The notes below the pieces were generated by a model. It was given only the letters and a program-made list of their open reading frames with translations. It had not been told where the DNA came from and did not search any database. 64,000 nucleotides of DNA from CAVSJO01 sp963728445 (GTDB lineage: Bacteria; Gemmatimonadota; Gemmatimonadetes; Longimicrobiales; RSA9). Positions within the stretch are counted from its first letter, which is position 1; every line of letters starts with the position of its first letter. Both the position numbers and the translations under genes were made by a program. Location of the stretch: contig CAVSJO010000006.1 of assembly GCA_963728445.1 (NCBI GenBank), forward strand, positions 992,001-1,056,000, given 5' to 3'. Shown here piece after piece: positions 23,182 through 31,821 of this stretch.

Positions 23182-26100
23182 TTGACCGTGGAATCAACAA
23201 CCGACGGAGCCTCCCGCTCCACCGCCGAGCCGATTTCCCTCGACTCGATCTGCAACGCCCTCGGCCCGCTCGTCTCCGACGATGAGCGCGACCTGGCCGA
23301 AAGCTTCACCCGCCTCTTCTTCCTGAAAGCGCCGCCCGAGTTCATGCACGGGCGCTCGCCGGACGCGCTGGCGGCCGTGGCGATCGGGGCCTTCCGCTTC
23401 ATGCAGCGGGCCCGCCCGGATCGAGTGAACGTCGAGGTCTGCAATCCCGACGAGGCGGAGGAAGGCTGGCGGGCTCCCGTCACGGTCGTACGCACGAACG
23501 TATCGGAGCGGCCCTTCATCGTCGACTCGATCCGCGAGTACCTCCACGCCGAGGACCTCGCCATCGAGCGCTTTCTGCACCCCGTGCTCCGTGTCGTTCG
23601 CGACGACGACGGCAACATCACCGAGCTCGGCTCCGCGTCCTCCGGCGGGCCGCGGGAATCCCTCGTCCACTGCGAGGTCTCCCGGATCGAGAACGCCGAG
23701 CGGATGGAGGCCATCCGCTCCGCCGTCGCCGACAACCTGCAGGACGTGGTCCGGGCGACCGAGGACTTCGACGAGATGATCTCGTCGCTCGACGCGACCA
23801 TCGACTATCTCGGCGACGTGGCCCGCCGACTGCCCGCGCGCCGTGACGAGGTCGCCGAGGTGCAGCAGTTCCTCGCCTGGCTGCGCGACGACGCTTTCGT
23901 CTTCCTCGGCTACCGGGGCTACGACATCGTCGAATCCGGCGACGGCACGATCATCCTCGTCGAGCCCGGGTCCGGCCTCGGGATCCTCCGCAACGAGGCG
24001 GAGTCCAGCTTCGCGGAGCCGACCCGTCTGGACTCCCTTTCCAGTGGGCTACGCGAGCGCGTGGAGGGCGGGCCGCTGCTGATCACCAGCAAGACGAACG
24101 CCCTGTCCACGGTCCACCGCCGGGCGCGCATGGACTACATCGGCGTGAAGAAGCTGGACGACGACGGGCGGATCGTCGGCGAACGCCGCTTCATCGGTCT
24201 CTTCACCTCCCGGGCCTACTCGGAGGACGCCGAGCGGATCCCGATCCTGCGCGAGAAGCTGCGCTCGATCATCGAGGAAGCCGGCGCGATCCGCGGCTCC
24301 CACGATTACAAGGAGATCATCACGATCTTCAACTCCATGCCGAAGGAGGAGCTCTTCCTCTCGACGGCGGAGCGGATCGGCGAGGAGATCCAGGCGGTCC
24401 TGGCCCTGTACCACACGCAGGAAGTGAAGGTCACGATGCGCCCCGACCCGCTGGAGCGGGGCGTCTCGGTCATGGTCATCATGCCCAAGGAGAAGTTTTC
24501 GGGCGAGGTCCGGAAGGCGATCGAGCAGGGCTTCGTCGAGACGCTCGGCGGCGAAGTCCTGAACTATCACCTCGCCCTGGGCGGCGGAGACCAGGCACGG
24601 CTGCATTTCTACTTTTCGGCGAACACCGAGCGCCTGCAGTCCACGAATCAGCAGGATCTCGAGCAGATCGTCCGGAAGCTGACCCGGAGCTGGTCCGACC
24701 GCGTACGGGCCGGCCTCGAGGGGCTGCGGCCGGGCGAGGAGGCGCGCCGCCTCGCGCAGCGCTACAGCATCGCCTTCAGCGCCGAGTACCGGGCGGCGAC
24801 GGAGCCCGACGTGGCGGAGCAGGACATCCTCGAGCTCGAGGCGATGGCCGCAGAGGATCGCAACGTGGCCGTCACCCTGTCGAACCCGGAGATGACGGAG
24901 GTGATGGCCGTCGACCAGCCCGTCTCACAGCTGAAGCTGTTCCTGCGCAGTGAGCGACTGGTGCTCTCCGACTTCATGCCCATACTGGACAACGCCGGGC
25001 TCCGCATCATCGCGATGACGCCGTTCGAGGTGCAGGGGCCCGACGTCCACGACGCGGCGATCTACGTCTTCGCGGCCCAGGACCAGCAGGGGCGGCAGAT
25101 CGACCTCGTCGAGCATGGCGGGCAGCTCGCCGACACGATCCTTGCCGTGCGCTCTGGCGACGCCGCCAACGATTCCTTCAACGCTCTCGTCCTCTCCGCA
25201 GGCCTGTCCTGGCGCGAGATCGACGTCCTGCGCGCCTACTCCGAGTACGCGTTCCAGCTCGAGGTCGTCCCCAGCCGCCTGTCCCTGGTGACGGCGCTTC
25301 GCAGCTACCCTGGCGCCGCACGGCTGCTCTTCCGCCTCTTCTCCACCCGCTTCGATCCGGGCACGGGCCTCTCGAAGCGGGACCGGGAGCGACAGGCGGG
25401 CTCCATCGAGCGGGAGTTCATCCGCTCCCTCGAGCACGTCAGCTCGCTGGGGGACGACCGGGCGCTCCGCCGTCTGCTGGCCCTCATCGGGGCCACGGTG
25501 CGCACGAACTACTACAGGCACGGCGGCGCGCACCCCACGGGACGCTCCGGCGGCGTGCCGTACGTCTCGCTGAAGTTCTCGTCCGCGCGCCTCCAGAGCA
25601 TCGCCCGCAGTCGGCTGCGCCACGAGGTCTGGGTTCATTCGTCCCGGATGGCGGGCGTGCACCTGCGGGGCTCCAACGTGGCCCGAGGCGGTATCCGCTA
25701 CAGCGACCGGCCCGACGACTTCCGGACCGAGATCCTCGGCCTCGTCAAGACCCAGATGGTCAAGAACGCGGTGATCGTTCCCGGCGGCTCGAAGGGCGGG
25801 TTCGTCACGCGCCGGCAGTTCGCCGAACGGGACGCGATGGCCGCGGAGGTGACGGAGCAGTACCGCACGCTCATGCGAGGACTCCTGGACGTGACGGACA
25901 ACCTCGTCGACGGCGAGATCGTCCATCCCCCCGACGTGATGATCTACGACGAGGCGGACCCCTACCTGGTCGTGGCCGCCGACAAGGGCACGGCCCACCT
26001 GTCGGACGTGGCCAATTCCGTGGCCGACGAGTACGACTTCTGGCTCGGCGACGCCTTCGCCTCCGGCGGCTCCCACGGCTACGACCACAAGGAGGTCGCC

Positions 26101-28086
26101 ATCACCGCCCGCGGCGCCTGGGAGGGCGTACGTCGCCATTTCCGGGAGATGGGCCGGGACATCCAGACCGAGCCGTTCACGGTGGTCGGGATCGGGGACA
26201 TGAGCGGCGACGTCTTCGGCAACGGAATGCTGCTGTCCCGGCAGATCCGGCTCATCGCAGCCTTCGACCACCGCCACATCTTCATCGATCCGAATCCGGA
26301 CCCTGCCCGGTCCTTCGCCGAGCGGGAGCGCCTCTTCCACGCCGGCCGCACGAGCTGGGACGACTACGACCGCTCCGCCCTCAGCCCGGGCGGGTTCATC
26401 GTTCCCCGCGGCGTGAAGGAGGTGGAGCTCACACCCGAGGCCCGGGACGCGCTGGGCATGTCCGAGGACGTCGTCAGCGTGGACGGCGAGCTGCTGATCC
26501 GCGCCATCCTGACGGCGCCCATCGACCTGCTCTGGAACGGCGGCATCGGCACGTATGTGCGCGCCAGCAGCGAGAGCAACACGGACGTGGGTGATTCGGC
26601 GAACGACGCCGTGCGCGTGGTCGCCACCGAGCTGCGCGCGAAGGTGATCGGCGAGGGCGGCAACCTGGGCCTCACCCAGGAGGCCCGCGTCGAGTACGCG
26701 CTGCTCGGCGGGCGCCTGAACACGGACGCGCTCGACAACTCGGGCGGCGTCGACATGTCCGATCGGGAAGTCAACCTGAAGATCCTGCTGAACGGGGCGG
26801 TCGCCGCGGGCAGCATGTCCATGGACGAGCGCAACCTGCTGCTGGAGGAGCTCACGCCCGCAGTCACGGAGCTCGTCCTGTCGGACAACCGGTCGCAGTC
26901 CCTGGCCGTTTCGCTCGAGGAGATCCGGGCGACGGAGATGCTCGAGGACTTCCAGGAGCTCATGACGGGACTCGAGCGCCAGGGTCTCCTCGACCGCGCG
27001 GACGAGACGCTTCCGGGCCGCGAGGCGCTGTCGGAGCGGCGCACTGCCGGCGGCACCCTCACGCGGCCCGAGCTGTCCGTCCTGCTGGCGTACGGCAAGC
27101 TCGCTCTCAAGCAGCACCTTCTTGCGAGCAAGCTCCCCGACGACGACGCGGCCGCCGTCTATCTCGACGGCTACTTCCCCGACGCGGCGATCCAGGCCGC
27201 GGGCGAGGAGCCGCTCCGGAATCACCGACTGCGCCGCGAGATCGTGGCCAGTCAGCTCACGAACAGTCTGGTCGACCTGATGGGCGCCGGCTTCGTGCAG
27301 CGGATCGTCCGGGACACCGGTCACACGCCCGCCGACGTCGCGCGCGCGTGGCTCATCGCCGACCGGCTGTGCGGGGCGGAGGAGCTCCGCAGCAGTCTCA
27401 CGGACGTCGAGGGTGAGATCGACTCGGGCCTCGTCTATCGCTGGCTCCTCGGCCTCGCACGCGTGCTCGAGCGGACCGTGCGCTGGATCCTGGCCAACGT
27501 CGACCTGGAGGAGCCGGCGGCGGACGTGATCCGACGTCACGTCGAAGGACTGGAGCAGCTCCGGGAGCGCTTCGGCGACATCGTGGCCGGCGAGGAACGC
27601 TCCCTCTTCGAGGACCGCGTGCGCGAGATCCAGGCGCTCATCGACAAGCACGACCTGGCGCAGCGACTCATCACCCTCCGCTTCCTCGACCAGCTCCTCG
27701 AGATCCTGCGCGTGGCTCGCGACCTGGACTCGGACCCGGTCGAGGTCGGGCGCGCCTACTATCTCGCGTCCGAGGAGCTGGGCATTCCGTGGCTCCGCAG
27801 CGCGGTCCTCACTGCAGCGGGCGACGATCGCTGGGAGCAGCGATCCGCCACAGCCCTCGTCGAGGATCTTTCCAGGGCCCATCGCCGTATCACGCGGCGG
27901 ATCGTCACGGGGGAGGCGCCCGCCACCGACCCGACGCTGCTGATGCGCCGCATCCGGAACGGACACGGTCGGGAACTGTCCTCCTTCGAAGGCCTCTTCG
28001 AGGAGGTCCGTGCGGAGGATGGCCGGAGCCTTGCGGCGCTCTCCGTCGTGATCCGGGAGTTGCAGCAGCTCGCCGGGGAGGACTAG
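23182..28086 (+). CDS. gdhB: NAD-specific glutamate dehydrogenase, large (180-kDa) type
   Basis: Oxidatively deaminates glutamate to 2-oxoglutarate with NAD, mainly in amino-acid catabolism. At 1634 residues (TTG 23182; GTG 23188 is the alternative) it has the size of the large Bac_GDH family. The N-terminal ~650 residues are the ACT-like regulatory region. The catalytic centre includes RGGIRYSDRPDDFRTEILGL and Lys871 in VPGGSKGGFV. The Rossmann part carries VGIGDMSGDVFGNGML, IFIDPNPDP, LLWNGGIGTY and VIGEGGNLGLTQEARVEY. A long C-terminal helical domain follows (YYLASEELGIPWL). The M1 peptidase gene begins 29 bp later, so both may share a transcript. No clear Shine-Dalgarno site is visible. 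Confidence 0.95.
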   Translation: MTVESTTDGASRSTAEPISLDSICNALGPLVSDDERDLAESFTRLFFLKAPPEFMHGRSPDALAAVAIGAFRFMQRARPDRVNVEVCNPDEAEEGWRAPVTVVRTNVSERPFIVDSIREYLHAEDLAIERFLHPVLRVVRDDDGNITELGSASSGGPRESLVHCEVSRIENAERMEAIRSAVADNLQDVVRATEDFDEMISSLDATIDYLGDVARRLPARRDEVAEVQQFLAWLRDDAFVFLGYRGYDIVESGDGTIILVEPGSGLGILRNEAESSFAEPTRLDSLSSGLRERVEGGPLLITSKTNALSTVHRRARMDYIGVKKLDDDGRIVGERRFIGLFTSRAYSEDAERIPILREKLRSIIEEAGAIRGSHDYKEIITIFNSMPKEELFLSTAERIGEEIQAVLALYHTQEVKVTMRPDPLERGVSVMVIMPKEKFSGEVRKAIEQGFVETLGGEVLNYHLALGGGDQARLHFYFSANTERLQSTNQQDLEQIVRKLTRSWSDRVRAGLEGLRPGEEARRLAQRYSIAFSAEYRAATEPDVAEQDILELEAMAAEDRNVAVTLSNPEMTEVMAVDQPVSQLKLFLRSERLVLSDFMPILDNAGLRIIAMTPFEVQGPDVHDAAIYVFAAQDQQGRQIDLVEHGGQLADTILAVRSGDAANDSFNALVLSAGLSWREIDVLRAYSEYAFQLEVVPSRLSLVTALRSYPGAARLLFRLFSTRFDPGTGLSKRDRERQAGSIEREFIRSLEHVSSLGDDRALRRLLALIGATVRTNYYRHGGAHPTGRSGGVPYVSLKFSSARLQSIARSRLRHEVWVHSSRMAGVHLRGSNVARGGIRYSDRPDDFRTEILGLVKTQMVKNAVIVPGGSKGGFVTRRQFAERDAMAAEVTEQYRTLMRGLLDVTDNLVDGEIVHPPDVMIYDEADPYLVVAADKGTAHLSDVANSVADEYDFWLGDAFASGGSHGYDHKEVAITARGAWEGVRRHFREMGRDIQTEPFTVVGIGDMSGDVFGNGMLLSRQIRLIAAFDHRHIFIDPNPDPARSFAERERLFHAGRTSWDDYDRSALSPGGFIVPRGVKEVELTPEARDALGMSEDVVSVDGELLIRAILTAPIDLLWNGGIGTYVRASSESNTDVGDSANDAVRVVATELRAKVIGEGGNLGLTQEARVEYALLGGRLNTDALDNSGGVDMSDREVNLKILLNGAVAAGSMSMDERNLLLEELTPAVTELVLSDNRSQSLAVSLEEIRATEMLEDFQELMTGLERQGLLDRADETLPGREALSERRTAGGTLTRPELSVLLAYGKLALKQHLLASKLPDDDAAAVYLDGYFPDAAIQAAGEEPLRNHRLRREIVASQLTNSLVDLMGAGFVQRIVRDTGHTPADVARAWLIADRLCGAEELRSSLTDVEGEIDSGLVYRWLLGLARVLERTVRWILANVDLEEPAADVIRRHVEGLEQLRERFGDIVAGEERSLFEDRVREIQALIDKHDLAQRLITLRFLDQLLEILRVARDLDSDPVEVGRAYYLASEELGIPWLRSAVLTAAGDDRWEQRSATALVEDLSRAHRRITRRIVTGEAPATDPTLLMRRIRNGHGRELSSFEGLFEEVRAEDGRSLAALSVVIRELQQLAGED

Positions 28087-28115
28087 GCCGGACGCACATC
28101 GAAAGACAGTGGGCC

Positions 28116-30851
28116 ATGGGACTGAAGCAGAGGGTGGGTACGACGTCGGTTCTCTTCGTCATCGTCGCGGCGAGCTTTGCCGCGGCATGTGCGAGCGGCG
28201 GAGCGGAGCCGGGGGAGGCGGGCGAGCCCGGCGAAGGCGGGATGGGACAGGCTCGATACCCGGAGCGGATGGCGTACGACACCATGCCGCCCGAGCGGGT
28301 CCCGGCCTATCGACCCCTTCCGCTGGTGAAGTGGGGTGCGCCGCCGCCCGGTGAGCCCCACGGCGAGCGCCCGCGGTCCTACGATCTCGTCCACCAGACC
28401 ACCCACGTTCGCTTCGACTGGAAGCGTCACGCCGTCGTCGGCACGACGACGGTGCGCTTCACGACCCTCGACGCTCCCCTCCGCCAGATCGCCCTCGACG
28501 CCGAGGCCATGACCATGGGCAGGGTCACGGACGCGAACGGAACGGCGCTGCAGCACGTCTACAACGGGCACACCCTCACCGTACAGCTTCCGGCGCAGCT
28601 CGCGGTCGGTGACACCGCGAGCGTGACCGTCGAATACCAGTCCGTCGCTCCCGGCCGGGGCGCGTACTTCATCGACCGTGTCCATGCCCTCTGGACCCAG
28701 GGCGAGACCCGCTACACGCGCTACTGGATCCCGACCTACGACGAGCCGAACGACAAAGAGACGTGGGAGTTCTACGTCACCGTGCCTCCCGGCGAGAAGG
28801 CGCTTTCCAACGGCCGCCTCGCCTCCGTGGACACCACGAGGGACGGGGTCGTCTGGCACTGGGTGCTCGAGCACCCCGCCTCGACCTACCTCATGTCCGT
28901 CGTGACCGGTGACTACACCGTGATCCACGACCACTGGAAGGACGTCCCCGTCGACTACTGGGTGTATCCGGACTCCGTCGAGGCCGGCCGCCGCGGGTTC
29001 GGCATGACGCCGGACGCCGTGGACGTCTTCTCGCGCAAGACCGGCGTCCCCTACCCCTGGAGCAAGTACGCACAGTCCGTCACGCCCGACTACATCTTCG
29101 GCGGCATGGAGAACGTGACCGCCACGACGCAACTCGACAACGGAATCCTCCATCCGAAGTGGGCGGAGCCGCAGCAGTGGTCCGGCGGCCTCGTCGCCCA
29201 CGAGCTCGGCCATCAGTGGTACGGCGACCTGCTCACGACCCGCGACTGGTCGAACATCTGGCTGAACGAGGGCTTTGCCACGTTCATGGAGCAAATCTTC
29301 CGGGAGGAGTACAAGGGGCCGGAGGAGGGCGCCTTCGACCGCCTCGGCGCGCAGGAGGAGGCCATCGACGCGGACCGCCGCGCGCTCCGCCCGCTTGTGT
29401 GGAATCGATGGGTGGCCGATCCCTTCGACCTCTTCTTCAGCGGCCACATCTACCCGAAGGGCGCCACCGTCCTGCAGATGCTCCGCCACGAGCTCGGCGA
29501 CTCCACGTTCTGGGCGGCCATGCACCGCTACACGACGGAGCACATGTACCAGACCGTGACGAGTGCCGATCTCCAGAAGGCGTTCGAGGACGAGACGGGA
29601 CGAAGCTTCGACGACTTCTTCAAGCAGTGGGTGTACGGCGCCGGCTACCCCATGTTCAGGGTGGCCTACGATTACGACTGGCCGTCCCGCAGCCTCGTGG
29701 TCACGGCGAGCGAGGTGCAGCCGCGGGACAGCATGGTCGGCTGGTTCGACGTCGACGTGGACGTCGACATTCTGACGGACTCGGCGACCATGCACCAGCG
29801 TCTGAAGGTTCGGGACGGCCGCGGTCGACTGGCCCTCAACCTGCCGGGTGATCCGCGGGCCATCGTGTGGGACGCGGGCGGATGGCTGCTCGACGCGACG
29901 GACTTCCCACGCCCGACATCGATGCTCGCCTACCAGGCGGAGCATGCGGAGAGCGTGATCAATCGGATCGAGGCCGACTCGCTGCTTGCCGTTCGTACCG
30001 ACGAGCCCGCGGCGGCGAACGCCGTGGCCGCACGCGTGCGCGACGACTCCTTCTGGGGCGTGCGCCAGCGTGCCGCCCGTGCGCTCGCGGCGTTCGCCCG
30101 GCCGTCCAGCGGCTGGCACCCGCGGCCGCAGCCTCGGGACACCACGGAGCAGGAAGGCGAGCGGCCGCGACGGGGCAGGCGTCCGCCGCCGTCCATGCGA
30201 GGCCGCATGCCCCTCGACACCGCCAGCGGGCCCGTGCCCGATTCCATCGCCCGCATGATCGTCGATACGGCCCGGGCCGCACTGCTCGACGCCACGCACG
30301 ACCCCGATGCCCGCGTCCGCCAGCAGGCGGCGACGTCCCTCGGTGCGTTCGGCGGCGACGTCGTCGTCACGCGCCTCTCCGACCTCGCCCGCGCGGACAG
30401 CTCCTACTACGTCCGCGGCGCGGCGGTGCGCGCACTTGCCGGCGTCGCCCCGGATCGCGCGCGGCCCGTCATCGACGACCTGCTCCAGCGCGATTCATGG
30501 CTGGACGTGCTCCGGAGCAGCGCCATCGAAGCCCTCGCCGACGTCGGCGGACCCGACGCGGTCCCGGCCCTCGAGAAGTACCTGGGTCCGGGGAACAAGC
30601 GGGCCAGCCGCGAGGCCGCCATCACGGGGCTGCTCCGCAACGCCCGCGGCCGCGAGCCCGCCCTCGCCCGCACTCTCGAGCCCCTGCTGTCCGACGCCGA
30701 CCACTACATCCGCGTCGACGTTGCTCGCGCTCTCGGTGAGCTGGGACAGGCGTTCAGCATCAAGGCGCTCGAGGCGCGGCGCGGCGTCGAGCTCGAAAGC
30801 CGTGTCGTGAATGCCATCGACGCGGCCCTCCAGCAGCTTCGACGGGAATAG
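28116..30851 (+). CDS. M1-family zinc aminopeptidase lipoprotein with C-terminal HEAT repeats
   Basis: A 911-residue exported enzyme from ATG 28116. The signal peptide (TTSVLFVIVAASFAAAC) has a lipobox-like end. The beta-sandwich M1 N-domain contains RYWIPTYDEPNDKETWEF. The substrate-binding GGMENVT precedes the zinc site His362-Glu363-x-x-His366 (HELGHQWYGDLL), with third ligand Glu385 in NEGFATF. A family-typical Tyr lies downstream. The catalytic part ends near residue 590. Residues ~610-911 form helical repeats with the HEAT pattern (DPDARVRQQAATSLGAFG, YYVRGAAVRALAGV), interrupted by a Pro/Arg-rich linker. This layout resembles eukaryotic M1 proteins that end in HEAT-type repeats, and the C-part may bind a partner or peptides. 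Confidence 0.92.
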   Translation: MGLKQRVGTTSVLFVIVAASFAAACASGGAEPGEAGEPGEGGMGQARYPERMAYDTMPPERVPAYRPLPLVKWGAPPPGEPHGERPRSYDLVHQTTHVRFDWKRHAVVGTTTVRFTTLDAPLRQIALDAEAMTMGRVTDANGTALQHVYNGHTLTVQLPAQLAVGDTASVTVEYQSVAPGRGAYFIDRVHALWTQGETRYTRYWIPTYDEPNDKETWEFYVTVPPGEKALSNGRLASVDTTRDGVVWHWVLEHPASTYLMSVVTGDYTVIHDHWKDVPVDYWVYPDSVEAGRRGFGMTPDAVDVFSRKTGVPYPWSKYAQSVTPDYIFGGMENVTATTQLDNGILHPKWAEPQQWSGGLVAHELGHQWYGDLLTTRDWSNIWLNEGFATFMEQIFREEYKGPEEGAFDRLGAQEEAIDADRRALRPLVWNRWVADPFDLFFSGHIYPKGATVLQMLRHELGDSTFWAAMHRYTTEHMYQTVTSADLQKAFEDETGRSFDDFFKQWVYGAGYPMFRVAYDYDWPSRSLVVTASEVQPRDSMVGWFDVDVDVDILTDSATMHQRLKVRDGRGRLALNLPGDPRAIVWDAGGWLLDATDFPRPTSMLAYQAEHAESVINRIEADSLLAVRTDEPAAANAVAARVRDDSFWGVRQRAARALAAFARPSSGWHPRPQPRDTTEQEGERPRRGRRPPPSMRGRMPLDTASGPVPDSIARMIVDTARAALLDATHDPDARVRQQAATSLGAFGGDVVVTRLSDLARADSSYYVRGAAVRALAGVAPDRARPVIDDLLQRDSWLDVLRSSAIEALADVGGPDAVPALEKYLGPGNKRASREAAITGLLRNARGREPALARTLEPLLSDADHYIRVDVARALGELGQAFSIKALEARRGVELESRVVNAIDAALQQLRRE

Positions 30852-30957
30852 ACTTCTCGCAGGCCCCGCCGAGCAGGCCTCTCGGTGCAAGGGTCGCGGG
30901 CACGCGGCCTGCGGAGGCCCTCGTTCGGACATCCCAACCGCAACGAGGAGATGAAGC

Positions 30958-31272
30958 ATGGGCTTCGACCAGTACCACGAACCGCCTTCCGAACTGTCGC
31001 AGGAGACCCGCACCTTCGCTCGCATGGTCCTTTCCCTCATCGAGGAGGCGGAGGCCATCGACTGGTACGAGCAGCGACTCGACGTCGAGCAGGACCCATC
31101 CGCCCGGGCCATCATGCAGAACGCGCAGAAGGAAGAGTTCAAGCACTTCGCCATGGACCTCGAGTTCCTGCTCCGCCGCAAGGACGACTGGCGGGCGATC
31201 TGTCGGAAGGTGCTCTTCACCGAGGGCGACATCGTGGAGGAAGGCGAGGCGGCGGAGAAGGCTGTGGACTAG
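30958..31272 (+). CDS. Encapsulated-ferritin-like (EncFtn) protein without a shell partner
   Basis: A 104-residue two-helix protein matching the encapsulin-cargo ferritin family. The first helix carries SLIEEAEAIDWYEQR with Glu29, Glu30, Glu32 and Trp36. The second carries KEEFKHFAMDLEFLLRR with Glu59, Glu60 and His63. These are the ferroxidase residues of EncFtn, whose dimers oxidise Fe(II) inside encapsulin shells. The family's usual C-terminal targeting peptide is missing: the protein ends EEGEAAEKAVD. No encapsulin gene is next to it. GAGGAG before ATG 30958 is a good ribosome site. Directly after the stop a hairpin-repeat array begins. It could be a free iron-oxidising protein, or the shell gene could lie elsewhere. 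Confidence 0.85.
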   Translation: MGFDQYHEPPSELSQETRTFARMVLSLIEEAEAIDWYEQRLDVEQDPSARAIMQNAQKEEFKHFAMDLEFLLRRKDDWRAICRKVLFTEGDIVEEGEAAEKAVD

Positions 31273-31274
31273 CA

Positions 31275-31406
31275 GGCGCGCCGGCGGCGCGCAGGGGGTC
31301 GCTCGCTTCGCTTCGCTCCGAGGGGGTCGCTCGCTTCGCTTCGCTCCGAGGGGGTCGCTCGCTTCGCTTCGCTCCGAGGGGGTCGCCGCTGCGCGGCTCC
31401 TAGGGG
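31275..31406 (+). repeat. Hairpin-repeat array with exact 28-bp period
   Basis: A leader hairpin (GCGCGCC-GGC-GGCGCGC) begins two bases after the EncFtn stop and ends in GCAGGGGGTCG. Three almost identical 28-bp units follow. GAGGGGGTC starts at 31320, 31348 and 31376, each preceded by a GCTCGCTTCGCTTCGC segment. A last unit contains GCCGCTGCGCGGC. This is the only copy of the family in the window without an opposed partner. It probably marks the 3' end of the EncFtn transcript. Confidence 0.88.
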
Positions 31407-31717
31407 TGGCCGACGAAACGTTCGCTCTACTTCCGACCTTCGTGCACGTTCGGTCGGCCTCTACGTCCTCGTGCTCGGCGTCGTCGTGGCGACGCAGCCC
31501 GGCCTGGCGATCGGCGGCGGCGCCATGCTGGCGGCCGTGATCGGCGCCGGTCGGGTGCGGACGCGGCAGCTGCGGGGCGCGGCCCCATGGCAAAATCGGC
31601 CATGCGTATGACACGTAGCCCCGGCAGCCGCGGCAAATCGCGAAGAAGCATCCACAGCTCATCCCGCCGCGGCGTCTGCCCAGTCGCATCGCGTGCCATC
31701 CCGCCCGATCCCTGTCC
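31407..31717. other. Non-coding spacer without a recognised gene
   Basis: No convincing gene. A 46-codon frame from GTG 31471 to 31611 would encode one hydrophobic segment (VLGVVVATQPGLAIGG, then AMLAAVIGAG) with a basic tail, but it has no ribosome site. It may be the end of a lost gene, since an encapsulin would be expected near here. The part from 31590 to 31620 is locally less GC-rich. Confidence 0.3.
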
Positions 31718-31746
31718 TTGAACGGGGCAGCTCGCCGGCCTAGTTT
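31718..31746 (+). promoter_or_regulatory. Promoter of the sortilin-like gene
   Basis: TTGAAC at 31718-31723, a 17-bp spacer and TAGTTT at 31741-31746. The start codon lies about 75 bp downstream. A similar TAG(C/T)TT -10 occurs before the S9 peptidase and MFS genes. Confidence 0.6.
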
Positions 31747-31821
31747 CCCCCGACCGGCGCCCGGGCGTCAGCCGACGGGGCCGCGCGCTCCGGTTCCAGC
31801 ATCCCTCGACAGGATTCTCCC

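Noticed and set aside
24925..27966. A 1013-codon open frame antisense to glutamate dehydrogenase
   Set aside because: High-GC shadow frame: composition is Arg/Ala/Val/Glu-rich without domain motifs, and the opposite strand holds an unmistakable enzyme.
31275..31406. CRISPR array, suggested by the regular 28-bp repeat
   Set aside because: The segments between GAGGGGGTC spacers are nearly identical and self-complementary, not unique spacers, and there are no cas genes.
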